Shown here: piece by piece, positions 9,098 to 17,446 of the stretch | How positions within the stretch are numbered: position 1 is the first letter of the stretch | Layout: each line of letters begins with the position of its first letter | From: Woeseiaceae bacterium | Lineage (GTDB): Bacteria; Pseudomonadota; Gammaproteobacteria; Steroidobacterales; Woeseiaceae | Length of the DNA stretch: 64,000 nt | NCBI GenBank assembly: GCA_021773035.1 | Contig: JAJFKU010000056.1 | Span: 202,344-266,343 of the forward strand | Direction: 5' to 3' | The notes under the pieces: model-generated | Database searches by the model: none | Told to the model about the DNA's origin: nothing | Seen by the model: the letters and a program-made list of their open reading frames with translations, nothing else | Position numbers and translations under genes: made by a program

Positions 9098-9517
9098 TTA
9101 TTGTTTCGCAGCCACCCATTTCAGGTGGTCGATTTGCTCGGCACTCAACAGGTTTTTCAGCCTGACAAGCATCGCCATGTGCTTCTTTTTGACCTGATTC
9201 TCCGCCAGCAGTGCCTGGCTGGCGTGTTTCAGGACCTCGGCCTCGCTGACCGGCGACCGGTCTAATTCGAGCATAAGTGCTTGATAAGCCTCACGCATAT
9301 CCCACTCGTACTCAGCAACATCGGCCTGGGCTTCAACGACAGCAGCCCGAATTTCCGTGAATTGCTGCTTCGTGAGATTAAGCGCCTCGCGTTGCTCCAG
9401 TATGACATCCGGCGCGAAGAGTTTGCCCTTGAAGACGTCTTCTTTTGGCGACTTGGCAGACGCTGTGCCGGCCGCCAGTACGACCGTTGCCAGAACTAGC
9501 AGAACTCGCTTCCTCAT
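9098..9517 (-). CDS. Periplasmic Spy/CnrX-like helical protein
   Basis: 139 aa with a cleavable signal peptide (ends near TASAK). The mature part is all-helical and carries two LTxxQ-like motifs (LNLTKQQ and LLSAEQ), as in Spy/CpxP chaperones and the metal sensors CnrX/ZniX. It overlaps the upstream membrane-protein gene by ATGA, so expression is coupled to the ECF module. In CnrYXH systems a protein of this fold controls the anti-sigma factor from the periplasm. The His/Met/Glu ligand set of CnrX is not obvious here, so the signal may not be a metal. A chaperone function is the alternative. Confidence 0.72.
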   Translation of the reverse strand: MRKRVLLVLATVVLAAGTASAKSPKEDVFKGKLFAPDVILEQREALNLTKQQFTEIRAAVVEAQADVAEYEWDMREAYQALMLELDRSPVSEAEVLKHASQALLAENQVKKKHMAMLVRLKNLLSAEQIDHLKWVAAKQ

Positions 9518-9858
9518 AGTAACGCTCCTTCTTTGGATTCGGTTGACTCAAACAAGACGGGCAGCTCCCGGTATATGTCAAATTGGCGCTGCGGAAGCAG
9601 AACGTCGCTGGGAGCTAACCAGCAGGTACTGGCCGTTAACTCGTCGACATCGATATAGCGAACTCCATCACTCCCGCCGCTCAATAACGCAAATGTCAGC
9701 GATGCGACGGCCACACCCGCAACACCGATCAGCCGCCTGCGGCGTATCTTTGCTGCCTGCAACTCGGCGGCGGCGAATACCGATGCAAAGGCAGGTGCAA
9801 AGCCCTCTGCCTGCTTTTGCGCCCGCTGCAGCGAAGCGGCGACGATTTTCTCACTCAT
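9514..9858 (-). CDS. Single-pass membrane protein, putative anti-sigma factor
   Basis: About 114 aa. A short helical N-terminal part (about 40 residues) is followed by RRRR and one transmembrane helix (LIGVAGVAVASLTFALL), then a roughly 55-residue domain predicted to be periplasmic. The ATG at 9858 overlaps the end of the sigma-factor gene by 8 bases, and its stop overlaps the Spy-like gene. Position, size and topology match small anti-sigma factors such as CnrY, but no sequence family is recognisable. The role is therefore inferred from context. Confidence 0.6.
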   Translation of the reverse strand: MSEKIVAASLQRAQKQAEGFAPAFASVFAAAELQAAKIRRRRLIGVAGVAVASLTFALLSGGSDGVRYIDVDELTASTCWLAPSDVLLPQRQFDIYRELPVLFESTESKEGALL

Positions 9859-10381
9859 TGTCGAAATCCCTGTAGTCGTTGAGCTGCGCACGCAGCCTTT
9901 TTTTAGCGCGGTCATAGTGCACGCGGCCGCTACCGGTTGTTACACCCATAAGCTGCGATGCTTCTTCGATCGTCATTTCGCGACAAAACACCAGCTCGAT
10001 GACGTCCCGCTGCCGCTGAGACAAGCCTTGAACAAGCTGCCACACGTTCGGATGCTCAATATTGTCAGTGACAACAGAAGGTTCTCCGGCAGTGTCTTCA
10101 GCAACAGCTTTAGCCAGCCGTAATCGAGATACCAAACGACGGTAGCGACTTCTCGAAAGATTCTGCACGACCGAAAACACGAAAGTCCTTAACGAAGAAC
10201 GTTCCTTGAATTTCGCCTTGCCGGTCAGTAACTCAACATAAGTCTGTTGCACAAGATCCTCCGCTACCGTGCGATCGTAGTCACAGCGTGAGAGGGCCCA
10301 ACCGAAGACCTGGTCGTGTATGGCCTCCAATGCCGATCGAGATATTTGCGGGTTATTCTGCAGAACATCATCGTCTCTCAT
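9851..10381 (-). CDS. ECF-type RNA polymerase sigma factor
   Basis: About 176 aa with sigma-70 region 2 (YDRTVAEDLVQQTYVELL, then FKERSSLRTFVFSVVQN) and region 4 (LSQRQRDVIELVFCREMTIEEASQLMG). There is no N-terminal region 1, so this is an ECF factor. I use the ATG at 10381 because GGGAGGAGG lies directly upstream; an in-frame TTG at 10429 has none. It is followed by a coupled membrane protein and a periplasmic Spy-like protein, an arrangement known from trans-envelope signalling. It may control its own chain and the DUF1800/DUF1501 genes downstream. Confidence 0.9.
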   Translation of the reverse strand: MRDDDVLQNNPQISRSALEAIHDQVFGWALSRCDYDRTVAEDLVQQTYVELLTGKAKFKERSSLRTFVFSVVQNLSRSRYRRLVSRLRLAKAVAEDTAGEPSVVTDNIEHPNVWQLVQGLSQRQRDVIELVFCREMTIEEASQLMGVTTGSGRVHYDRAKKRLRAQLNDYRDFDNE

Positions 10382-10429
10382 GCCTCCTCCCGTATCATTG
10401 GTGGCATGAGTTGGATGCTCATATGACAA

Positions 10430-11968
10430 CTATTGGATGCGCGTCAACCCAAAAGCCGTGCTGCCAACACGCAAACCGGAAGCGGTTTGGTGCAGCGTCA
10501 GTGAAATAGGCTCGGCGCAAGCCAGCGGATGAAATACCAGCAGAATAGTTACGCCGTGTTGCTCGCTGTCCTCACGCTTACTGACGCCCGCGTCGCACTG
10601 CACGACGAAGTCATCGTTAACAAATGCACCGAGATCGTTAAGGCAGTGCAGATAGGTCAGGACCTGGCCGCGCAGTCGTTTCGCAAGCGTGACGTCCACC
10701 GCTTCGAACACAGCCCAGCGAGTTGCCCGCGCAATCGTACTGATGATCTGCAGACAAAAGCGTCGCACCGGTAACTGCAGGTATTGTCGATCGGCTTCGC
10801 TGCCGCGTGCCAGCGTGACAGAACCCGACAAATGAGTGCTCTGCGTCGCCCCGCGCAGCAAGACGTTGAGTCCGGCGCGATTCAGCTGGCGGGTTTCGCC
10901 CTCCGTGAGCTCGACGGCAGGCCGAAGCTTGCGCTGCAGACCCATGCCCTCAAGCGCCTGCCAGGGCCCGTAGCTGCGATCGTGCTTGCAGAGCAGGCCG
11001 GCTATCGCCCCGCCTGCCGGGCGTACCGCGTTATCGCCACCGCGCTCCGTAACGCGCGGGTAATAAGCAAGCATATTAGGACTGGCGTAGCCAAGATCGC
11101 GAACGGCGCTCACCGCTTCATCCGGCGTGCTCCATTGCAACGGCGGATCGACAATCATCATCGCACCGCGTTCACGGCTATACCGTTCTGCCGCCAGAAC
11201 GGCCGCAGGCCCGATATCCTGCCCCTTGCCCGGCGGCGGCAAGTACAGAAGATCGAAGCGTTCGATTTCCGCCAGCGCAAACAGACCGCTGTGTTCACGC
11301 CGGGAGCCAACAAGATCATAGTCCGACAGCGCCGAACCGTCGCTTCCGGCCTGCGCATGATCCACGTAGGCGGGTTCGTAAGAGCGTCCCGGTACCGTCG
11401 TGCGCTCCGGCCGATGCGCCGGATACGGTTGCTCCACGCGGGCCAGTTCCGAACTGAGCAGCTGGTCGGCGACGTTGAACGTGGCGTCTTCACGCCACGA
11501 TAATCCCTGGAAAAACTCCTGATCGAGGACCAGTCCGGTCGCCGGGTTGATACGTTGCAGCGTCAGGTTGAAAAGATCGTCGTCTTCGTCATCGATGCCG
11601 TCATAATCTACGGCCGCACGTACGTACTCCGTGGAACCGGGCTCGACAACCCGCAGTACCAGCGCCGCGCCACTCGCGGGCAGACACAACAGCGCACCTC
11701 GCGCATTGTTTGCGACACGAACGATGTACAGCCGCAGACCGCCATGATCGAAGAACTGTTTTACCGCCGGACCGAGGCTCGACCGGGACCAGATATCGCC
11801 GAAACGGCGCCTGAACTCCGCAAAATTCTTAACCAGAACCGGCGTATCCAGGGGACCACGAAGCGCACGGCCGACAAAGGCGGCCGTGGTTTCTGGACAC
11901 ACGTCGATGGGTTGATCCATCGCTGCGATTTCGGTGACCGTGATTCCATGGTCAACTGCTTCTGACAA
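10430..11968 (-). CDS. Orphan contractile-tail sheath-like protein
   Basis: 512 aa that reads as a phage/contractile injection tail sheath. The N-terminal motif GITVTEIA, then TAAFVGRALRGPLDTPVLV and FAEFRRRFGD, then LYIVRVANNA, are typical sheath domain features. The C-terminal domain (RRFCLQIISTIARATRWAVF) is the part that packs on the tube. No tube, baseplate, spike, AAA+ or other tail gene is in the window. The start is TTG at 11968 with GGAG six to seven bases upstream. The ECF sigma gene starts 48 bases downstream on the same strand. It may be a domesticated relic or may form an independent assembly. Confidence 0.82.
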   Translation of the reverse strand: MSEAVDHGITVTEIAAMDQPIDVCPETTAAFVGRALRGPLDTPVLVKNFAEFRRRFGDIWSRSSLGPAVKQFFDHGGLRLYIVRVANNARGALLCLPASGAALVLRVVEPGSTEYVRAAVDYDGIDDEDDDLFNLTLQRINPATGLVLDQEFFQGLSWREDATFNVADQLLSSELARVEQPYPAHRPERTTVPGRSYEPAYVDHAQAGSDGSALSDYDLVGSRREHSGLFALAEIERFDLLYLPPPGKGQDIGPAAVLAAERYSRERGAMMIVDPPLQWSTPDEAVSAVRDLGYASPNMLAYYPRVTERGGDNAVRPAGGAIAGLLCKHDRSYGPWQALEGMGLQRKLRPAVELTEGETRQLNRAGLNVLLRGATQSTHLSGSVTLARGSEADRQYLQLPVRRFCLQIISTIARATRWAVFEAVDVTLAKRLRGQVLTYLHCLNDLGAFVNDDFVVQCDAGVSKREDSEQHGVTILLVFHPLACAEPISLTLHQTASGLRVGSTAFGLTRIQ

Positions 11969-12052
11969 ACCTGTCTCCGAACTCGGTCAGATAAGCGTGG
12001 GCGTATTCTAAACCCTCGCCATCGCCTATGCACTTGGTTAATCTTTAGCACG

Positions 12053-13105
12053 ATGAGCGATTCTCTCGGCGATGCCTATCCGAAGCTCGCAGCACGGCTG
12101 CGCAAGCTCCCTATTGCTGCGCTGCCAACGCCGCTGTCGCGTCACACCGTCGGGACGGCGGCCGGTACGCGCTATATCACGATTAAGCATGATGATCTGA
12201 CGAGTGACGTCTACGGCGGCAACAAAGTCCGCAAGCTGGAATATATTCTGCAGCGCGCAAAAGACCGTGGCGCAAAACGGGTTGCGACTTTCGGCGCGGT
12301 CGGTTCCAACCATGCGCTGGCAACGGCAATACACGCCAGGCAACTCGAACTTGAGTGCACCTGCTTTTTAGCCCACCAGACCCCGACACCGAACATTCCA
12401 GGAACGCTACGGATGCACCTGCAGCTTGGCACCGAACTCGTCAAATGGGGCGGTGGCGTGGACCGGCTAGCCCTGTATCGTCGCTACCTGCAGGGTCGAA
12501 AGGCCTGGGTCATACCATTGGGTGGCACCTGCTGGCTCGGGGCCGTTGGATTCGTCAATGCCGGCCTCGAACTGGCAACGCAGATCGAGGCCGGAGAGCT
12601 TCAGGTACCCGATCGCATTTATATCGCGAACGGCACTATGGGCAGTGCGGCCGGCCTCGCTATCGGGCTGGCGCTTGCTAACCTGCCGACGAAGATCCAC
12701 GCTGTTCGAGTCGCGGACAATCGCTTTGTGCGCCGGGAAGTACTGTTCAATCTGATGAACAAAACGGCTGAGTTGCTGCGTCGTTTCGAGCCGTCGCTTC
12801 CGTCAGGGCTGGTAAGACCCGAACAGGTTGTCTGGCGCGGTGAGTTTTTCGCCGGCGGTTATGCCGCAGTCGATGAAGCCACGGCGAGCGCTTGCGCTAT
12901 TGCCAGGAACCAGTTGGGACTCACGCTGGATACAACGTACACGGGCAAGGCCATGGCGGCACTTCTACACGACCTGGAGACCAGCCGGGAAGACGAATCG
13001 TATCTTTTCTGGAACAGCTACAACTCCCGGCCTCTGCCGCCGCTTACCGAAAGCGTCAGACCGGGCGAAAACCTTCCCCAACAGTTCGAACGATATTTCG
13101 ACTGA
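12053..13105 (+). CDS. PLP-dependent D-cysteine desulfhydrase / ACC-deaminase family enzyme
   Basis: 350 aa, fold-type II PLP enzyme. The Schiff-base lysine lies in GGNKVRKLE (about K58). The phosphate/Asn-binding loop is GAVGSNHALA and a Gly-rich segment NGTMGSAAGLAIG follows. The closest known activities are D-cysteine desulfhydrase (D-Cys to pyruvate, H2S and NH3) and ACC deaminase; sequence alone does not fix the substrate. It is divergent from the sheath gene with 84 bases between, which must hold both promoters. Cytoplasmic. Confidence 0.83.
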   Translation: MSDSLGDAYPKLAARLRKLPIAALPTPLSRHTVGTAAGTRYITIKHDDLTSDVYGGNKVRKLEYILQRAKDRGAKRVATFGAVGSNHALATAIHARQLELECTCFLAHQTPTPNIPGTLRMHLQLGTELVKWGGGVDRLALYRRYLQGRKAWVIPLGGTCWLGAVGFVNAGLELATQIEAGELQVPDRIYIANGTMGSAAGLAIGLALANLPTKIHAVRVADNRFVRREVLFNLMNKTAELLRRFEPSLPSGLVRPEQVVWRGEFFAGGYAAVDEATASACAIARNQLGLTLDTTYTGKAMAALLHDLETSREDESYLFWNSYNSRPLPPLTESVRPGENLPQQFERYFD

Positions 13106-13121
13106 ACCACACGTCATCGCG

Positions 13122-13508
13122 TTACTCGATATCAACGAAAACGTATATCTGGATCAGCACGGCAATCAGCAACAGCGAAAACATATTCGCCAACAATGGT
13201 CCGTATATGAAGACGGCCGGGTGCCCGCCGAATGTGTGAACCCACAGTCCGTAAACAAGAAACCCAATCGTCCCGGTCACTAACGGATTCAGAATATTGA
13301 GCCAGTTTAGCCAATGCCCGCAGAGCGTCTTATCCGCTTTCGAGGAAAACTGAACCGAAACCAGAATCGGGCCATTGGCGAGGATAAACCCAAAGAACAT
13401 CATTGCCGCCGTCCACGGAATATCGTAGTCGGACATATATTTGAGAAACAGGGCCAGATTGCCCACGACAAAGAAGCTCAGTGCAACCCGATAGAAGGTG
13501 ATGCGCAT
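13122..13508 (-). CDS. Four-helix integral membrane protein, unknown
   Basis: 128 aa with four predicted transmembrane segments: about 5-25, 32-52, 72-92 and 100-124. The loop after helix two (SSKADKTLCGHWLNWLN) is the only polar stretch of note. No family motif is recognised. It lies 12 bases downstream of the DUF2007 gene on the same strand, and both face the plus-strand desulfhydrase gene. The paired expression of a DUF2007 protein and a small membrane protein suggests a membrane-associated function, but nothing more can be said. Confidence 0.65.
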   Translation of the reverse strand: MRITFYRVALSFFVVGNLALFLKYMSDYDIPWTAAMMFFGFILANGPILVSVQFSSKADKTLCGHWLNWLNILNPLVTGTIGFLVYGLWVHTFGGHPAVFIYGPLLANMFSLLLIAVLIQIYVFVDIE

Positions 13509-13520
13509 TGTCAGGAGTAC

Positions 13521-13880
13521 CTAGGTTTTGGTAACGAAATAGACCACCAGCGCGAATACAGCCACGACACCGGCCAACCGAAATAGAAAGCGAAGGGCGC
13601 CGGACATATCATTGCTATGCATCGACGAGCTGATTTCCTCGATTTCCTCCCGCGACAGTTGCAGCTGCACTTCGTGACCGGGATTGACCAATAACTGCTG
13701 CGCATCGTGCAGCTGCTCATCCAGAACAACCCAAAGGCTGGCAGCTGACGCACCGCCTCGAGACATCGATACAAGAACCGAGCGCCTCGAAGAGACAAAC
13801 GTCGCGATCCCTTTTGCTTCGAGCGCATGACTGGCGATTTCGGCGTCGACGAGCGAAGTAAAATCACTGACCAGTTTCAT
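13521..13880 (-). CDS. DUF2007 protein with C-terminal membrane anchor
   Basis: 119 aa. The N-terminal half (KLVSDFTSLVDAEIASHALE, then AKGIATFVSS and SLWVVLDEQLHDAQQLL) matches the DUF2007 'putative prokaryotic signal transducing' domain, which is related to PII-like beta-alpha-beta folds. A single C-terminal transmembrane helix (ALRFLFRLAGVVAVFALVVYF) would tether it to the inner membrane with the domain in the cytoplasm. It lies 16 bases downstream of the TonB-C-like lipoprotein gene. Ligand unknown. Confidence 0.75.
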   Translation of the reverse strand: MKLVSDFTSLVDAEIASHALEAKGIATFVSSRRSVLVSMSRGGASAASLWVVLDEQLHDAQQLLVNPGHEVQLQLSREEIEEISSSMHSNDMSGALRFLFRLAGVVAVFALVVYFVTKT

Positions 13881-13896
13881 TCCGTCGCGACTGCCA

Positions 13897-14322
13897 CTAC
13901 GGTCGACGATTCCACTTATGCGGTACGGAAAAACTCTGCCGGAATTCGCAATGAACCGTTATGGCCACGCCGTCTTGTTCCGCCGGCGCAAACTGCCACT
14001 CCGCTATCGCTTCACGCGTGCTAACGTAGAAACTCGGGTGCGAGCTTCCAATCCTGGTCAGATTCTCAACGCGGCCCAGTGCTGTGATATCGAACGCGAC
14101 GTCCGTATGTCCATCCTCCTCGGCAAGGTAGCGATTAACGGGGTAGAGCGGCGTTCGACCGGCGATGAGTTTTGCAGGCGTTTCGGTTCTCGGCTCACAT
14201 TGATCGAAATACCGCCCCTGCAGGCGCTGGTCCGGCCGTGACGTATTCGGCTCCGGCGGCACCACCGTGCAAGCAGCGATCATGGCAAGCGATAACAGCA
14301 GCCAGACTGTAATGTAATGCAT
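13897..14322 (-). CDS. Lipoprotein with TonB C-terminal-like domain
   Basis: 141 aa with a lipoprotein signal (lipobox IAAC). The region from about 55 to 135 (PLYPVNRYLAEEDGHTDVAF, ...SHPSFYVSTREAIAEWQFAP) has the layout of the TonB/TolA C-terminal domain: YP motif, V.F.I..xG.v and a W.F.P strand. TonB itself has an N-terminal transmembrane anchor and Pro-rich spacer, both absent here. This is therefore a stand-alone domain held in a membrane by lipid, possibly binding another envelope protein. It is first in a minus-strand group with the DUF2007 gene. Confidence 0.72.
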   Translation of the reverse strand: MHYITVWLLLSLAMIAACTVVPPEPNTSRPDQRLQGRYFDQCEPRTETPAKLIAGRTPLYPVNRYLAEEDGHTDVAFDITALGRVENLTRIGSSHPSFYVSTREAIAEWQFAPAEQDGVAITVHCEFRQSFSVPHKWNRRP

Positions 14323-14378
14323 CAGCTCGCAACGCTCCGTCGGTTGTCACAGTGACAAGATGACAGAACCCAGTATAT

Positions 14379-14561
14379 TCAAGACTCCGAGTCGCTGTCA
14401 CCATAGTTGCTCCAGACCCAGTAGGCCGACCCGCAGGCCGGGCAGGAATGGTGCTCGGCGAAACCCATAGGCTGGTCCGTCCACTCAAAGCCACAGCGAC
14501 TGCACCGGTTTCTGGCGATCGTTTTCGTGCCTGGCCGTGCGTGTGTCCGCTGCAGTTTCAC
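14379..14561 (-). CDS. Small zinc-ribbon protein
   Basis: 60 aa. Two CxxC knuckles (CSRCGFEW and CPACGSAYW) separated by about 18 residues form a zinc ribbon, followed by an acidic Ser-rich tail. Such proteins bind one zinc ion and often contact nucleic acid or larger complexes. It lies between the TonB-C-like lipoprotein and L,D-transpeptidase genes with its own gaps. Small size leaves some doubt, but the four Cys in ideal spacing support a real gene. Confidence 0.68.
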   Translation of the reverse strand: MKLQRTHARPGTKTIARNRCSRCGFEWTDQPMGFAEHHSCPACGSAYWVWSNYGDSDSES

Positions 14562-14604
14562 GAGCTAAACGTTTTTTCTGGCGTGCACGGCAGCGTACTC
14601 CGAA

Positions 14605-15774
14605 TTAGGAACCGTCGTTTTCTGCTTCGACCTCGTCCATCATCTCGCGAACCTCGCTCAAGGTCGGTTCGTTGGGGTCGCGCTCAACAATATTGCTGAC
14701 AACGCGCGCCCTGGCCATCATTTCCCTGGCATCGTATTGGACGATGCTGACGGGAACACCGTGGGGAGCTTCAGTCAGCGTCACGATGTGCTCCCGCAGG
14801 TGAACGTTCAGACCCTGCCCCTCGGCATCCTGCTGTGCATCCAGCAAGGCCTGCAGACGATCTTCAGCGGCCACGCCATCGTCCTCCAGCGGCGCATGCG
14901 CTTCGAAATACAACAGACCGTCACGACGGCCTATCTGATAGGGCTCATTCATGATCGTTACGACTTCGCCCACCTCCACCAGGGTGTAGAGAAACTCGAT
15001 GTTCTCCGGATACAGCCGCACGCAGCCGTGGCTCACCCGCATACCCACACCATAGGGTTGATTGGTGCCGTGAATCAGATAGCCCGGCATGTCGAGCTTC
15101 AGCACGCGAGTACCCAGCGGATTATCCGGCCCCGGCGGCACAACGGAAGGTAGCGGATCGCCCATTTCGGCGTGCTCCTTCCTGACCGAAGCCGGCACCC
15201 ACCACGATGGGTCCTTCGCCTTCGCGACAACGGTGGTCTCACCCAGCGGCGTTTCCCAGCCTACCCGGCCGATGCCGATCGGATAGGTCAGCACCTGCTG
15301 CACTTCACCGTCGGCCGGCTGCGGATAGTAGAACAGCCGCTTCGTAGCGATATTCAGCACAACGCCGTGAGGCGGTGCGTTGGGTAACACGTATTGAGTC
15401 GGCAGCAATACCGGCACGCCCTCGCCCGGCAACCACGGATCGATGCCGGGATTGGCCGCAAGCAGTTCGTCGTAACCCAGGCCATAGGTTCGGGCAAGGT
15501 CTGAAAATGTGTCTTCGGGGCCTGCCAAAACAATCTGCGGCTCGCCGATGACCGTCTGATCGGCAGAGAACAGTGTGAAAGTATGGGCGTCGATCGGCTC
15601 CTGCACCGGCCGATCCTCGATCGCGACGACCTCGGACCCGGGTTTTTTCTTGAGCCCCGCCATGAAGCCATCCAGCGTTTCGCAACCTGACGTTACGATC
15701 AGCAACGAGAGCAGCAGTGACGTCCGGGCAATTTTGCTGTGTCTGAACAAAAGGAGTGACTCGAGCAGCGACAT
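14605..15774 (-). CDS. L,D-transpeptidase (YkuD) lipoprotein with LysM-like domain
   Basis: 389 aa. A lipoprotein signal (VTSGC, Cys 31) is followed by a LysM-like peptidoglycan-binding segment at about 80-125 (PEDTFSDLARTYGLGYDELL). The YkuD catalytic domain at about 135-280 has HGTNQPYGVG and SHGCVRLYP; Cys 251 is the nucleophile. A C-terminal extension of about 110 residues ends in a very acidic tail. It would cross-link peptidoglycan 3-3 or attach lipoproteins to the wall (ErfK/YbiS group). It lies two bases downstream of the methyltransferase reading frame's own end, in the same orientation. Confidence 0.92.
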   Translation of the reverse strand: MSLLESLLLFRHSKIARTSLLLSLLIVTSGCETLDGFMAGLKKKPGSEVVAIEDRPVQEPIDAHTFTLFSADQTVIGEPQIVLAGPEDTFSDLARTYGLGYDELLAANPGIDPWLPGEGVPVLLPTQYVLPNAPPHGVVLNIATKRLFYYPQPADGEVQQVLTYPIGIGRVGWETPLGETTVVAKAKDPSWWVPASVRKEHAEMGDPLPSVVPPGPDNPLGTRVLKLDMPGYLIHGTNQPYGVGMRVSHGCVRLYPENIEFLYTLVEVGEVVTIMNEPYQIGRRDGLLYFEAHAPLEDDGVAAEDRLQALLDAQQDAEGQGLNVHLREHIVTLTEAPHGVPVSIVQYDAREMMARARVVSNIVERDPNEPTLSEVREMMDEVEAENDGS

Positions 15775-15776
15775 GC

Positions 15777-16610
15777 CTATTCTAGCAGCGTATTTACCCT
15801 GCTGGCCTTGATATTCATTGGCCAGTGAACGGTCCGCTTCTCGTTACCCCACTCGCGCAGCAGCGAATCCTGTATCTGTGCCACCGGATCGCTGCCATTG
15901 GCCGTCTCGTAACGCTTACACGCCGACCAGGTTCGCAGGTAGCCGAGCATGTCTGCGGCTGTCCACTGCAGCGACATGGCGATGTCCGGCGCCGCAATCG
16001 GCGCGCCCGGCATCCGCAGGTCGCCGTAGCGGCGTTCGATCTGTACCCGCTCCGGCGGCCAGAATTCGCCGACGATGCCGCGATACAACTCGTCGATCAC
16101 GGCATCGCACCGACCGCCCACGTGGCAGGTTTCGTAACACCAGATAGCAAGCACCCCGGACGACTGCAGAACACGACGTGCCTCATCGAAGAAGGTGGCC
16201 TGATCGAACCAGTGAACCGCCTGACCGACGGTAATGATATCCACGGATTTGTCGGCGAGGCCGGATCGCTCCGCGCTCGCGACCCGATAGGAAACCCGTG
16301 GATGCTGCAGCGCCGCATCAATCTGCGCAGCGCTTGCATCCGTCGCGATAACAGTTGAGAAATGATCGGTGAGAGCAACAGCCGCCTGCCCGTTACCGGT
16401 CGCACAATCCCAGGCTACTGCGCGCTCCGTCGCAGCAGACGCGAGAAACTCGAACAATTGTGCCGGATAGGTCGGACGATGTCGGGCGTAGCCGTCAGAC
16501 CGTGTGGAAAAGTGGTCCTTAAAGCTAACGGTCGCTACCAGGTTTTTCTGCAGGCCGGCTCTTTGCCGTCGGCCAGCGCCTGGTTGTAGATGGGCAGTGT
16601 TTTCTGCCAC
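15777..16610 (-). CDS. SAM-dependent class I methyltransferase
   Basis: About 250-277 aa. Motif I is WDCATGNGQAAVAL and the post-I acidic residue is in VIATDASAAQI. A motif IV-like segment (VDIITVGQAVHWFD) and post-motif FFDEARRVLQSSG give the UbiE/Methyltransf_11 pattern. The conserved part begins at SFKDHFSTRSDGY, where homologues normally start. Here the codon before it is GTT, so no normal start exists at that point. The only ATG (16610) lies 76 bases inside the upstream M48 gene. A CTG at about 16538 is another option. Substrate unknown. Confidence 0.8.
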   Translation of the reverse strand: MAENTAHLQPGAGRRQRAGLQKNLVATVSFKDHFSTRSDGYARHRPTYPAQLFEFLASAATERAVAWDCATGNGQAAVALTDHFSTVIATDASAAQIDAALQHPRVSYRVASAERSGLADKSVDIITVGQAVHWFDQATFFDEARRVLQSSGVLAIWCYETCHVGGRCDAVIDELYRGIVGEFWPPERVQIERRYGDLRMPGAPIAAPDIAMSLQWTAADMLGYLRTWSACKRYETANGSDPVAQIQDSLLREWGNEKRTVHWPMNIKASRVNTLLE

Positions 16611-17344
16611 TGCGAGACCAGGTTTTCGATACGCGTTTCACTGGCCGGGTGAGTCGACAGGTGCTCCGGCGGTACTTTACCGGCCTTGGCTGCCATATTC
16701 TGCCAAAGATCAACCGCGGCGCGGGGATCGAAGCCTGCCTTGGCCATGTACTCAAGACCAACGACATCGGCCTCCGACTCCTGGCCCCGGCCCATCGGTA
16801 ATTGCAGACCCAGGGCCGCGCCCGCGTTCATTACCTGGCTCGCCGTGTATGCACCGCCCGTGTAACCGCCGCCCATGATCACTGCCAGCGCTTCGATACC
16901 GATGCCCGTCAGCGTACCGCGTGACGCGCGTTCGTTGACGTGCCGCGCCGTAACGTGGGCAATTTCGTGGCCAATGACGGCCGCCAGCTGATGCTCGTTC
17001 TCGGTGACTTCGAGTATCCCGGTGTAAACGCCGATCTTGCCGCCGGGCATCGCAAAAGCGTTGACCTGCTTGTCCTCGAAGATCGCCAGCTCCCACTCGA
17101 TATCGCTGTACGGCGGTTCCAGTTCGGCAACCACCGCCTCTGTAACACAGGCGACGAAGTCGATTTTCGCGCGGTTGGTGCTAAGCGGCAATGTCGAGCG
17201 GTAAGCATTGAACGTCGACTCGGCCTGCGCGATCAGTTCGGCGTCCGACTTGGTGATCAGCTGAGGACGCCCGGTCGGCGACGTGGAACAGGCCGCGACG
17301 AGTAGCGCGAAAACAAGAGATATCAGCAGCTTATGACGGTACAT
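16535..17344 (-). CDS. M48-family zinc metalloprotease lipoprotein (LoiP/BepA-like)
   Basis: 269 aa with lipobox VAAC (Cys 19), so probably at the outer membrane facing the periplasm. The M48 catalytic motif HEIAH lies at 126-130 and the downstream third ligand in ESEADVVGLEYM. AMPGGKIGVYTGIL just before the HExxH is characteristic of the LoiP/YcaL group. These proteases degrade misassembled outer-membrane proteins. The C-terminal TPR domain of BepA is absent, which favours the shorter LoiP/YcaL type. Confidence 0.92.
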   Translation of the reverse strand: MYRHKLLISLVFALLVAACSTSPTGRPQLITKSDAELIAQAESTFNAYRSTLPLSTNRAKIDFVACVTEAVVAELEPPYSDIEWELAIFEDKQVNAFAMPGGKIGVYTGILEVTENEHQLAAVIGHEIAHVTARHVNERASRGTLTGIGIEALAVIMGGGYTGGAYTASQVMNAGAALGLQLPMGRGQESEADVVGLEYMAKAGFDPRAAVDLWQNMAAKAGKVPPEHLSTHPASETRIENLVSQWQKTLPIYNQALADGKEPACRKTW

Positions 17345-17446
17345 GATCTTGGTGCTCCTCGAACTGTCAGAGGATTATAGCGCTCTGCGGCGCACTAGGC
17401 CTCGTCCATTACTTCGACCGCGGTATGCGGCTTCGGTTCCGCTGTA

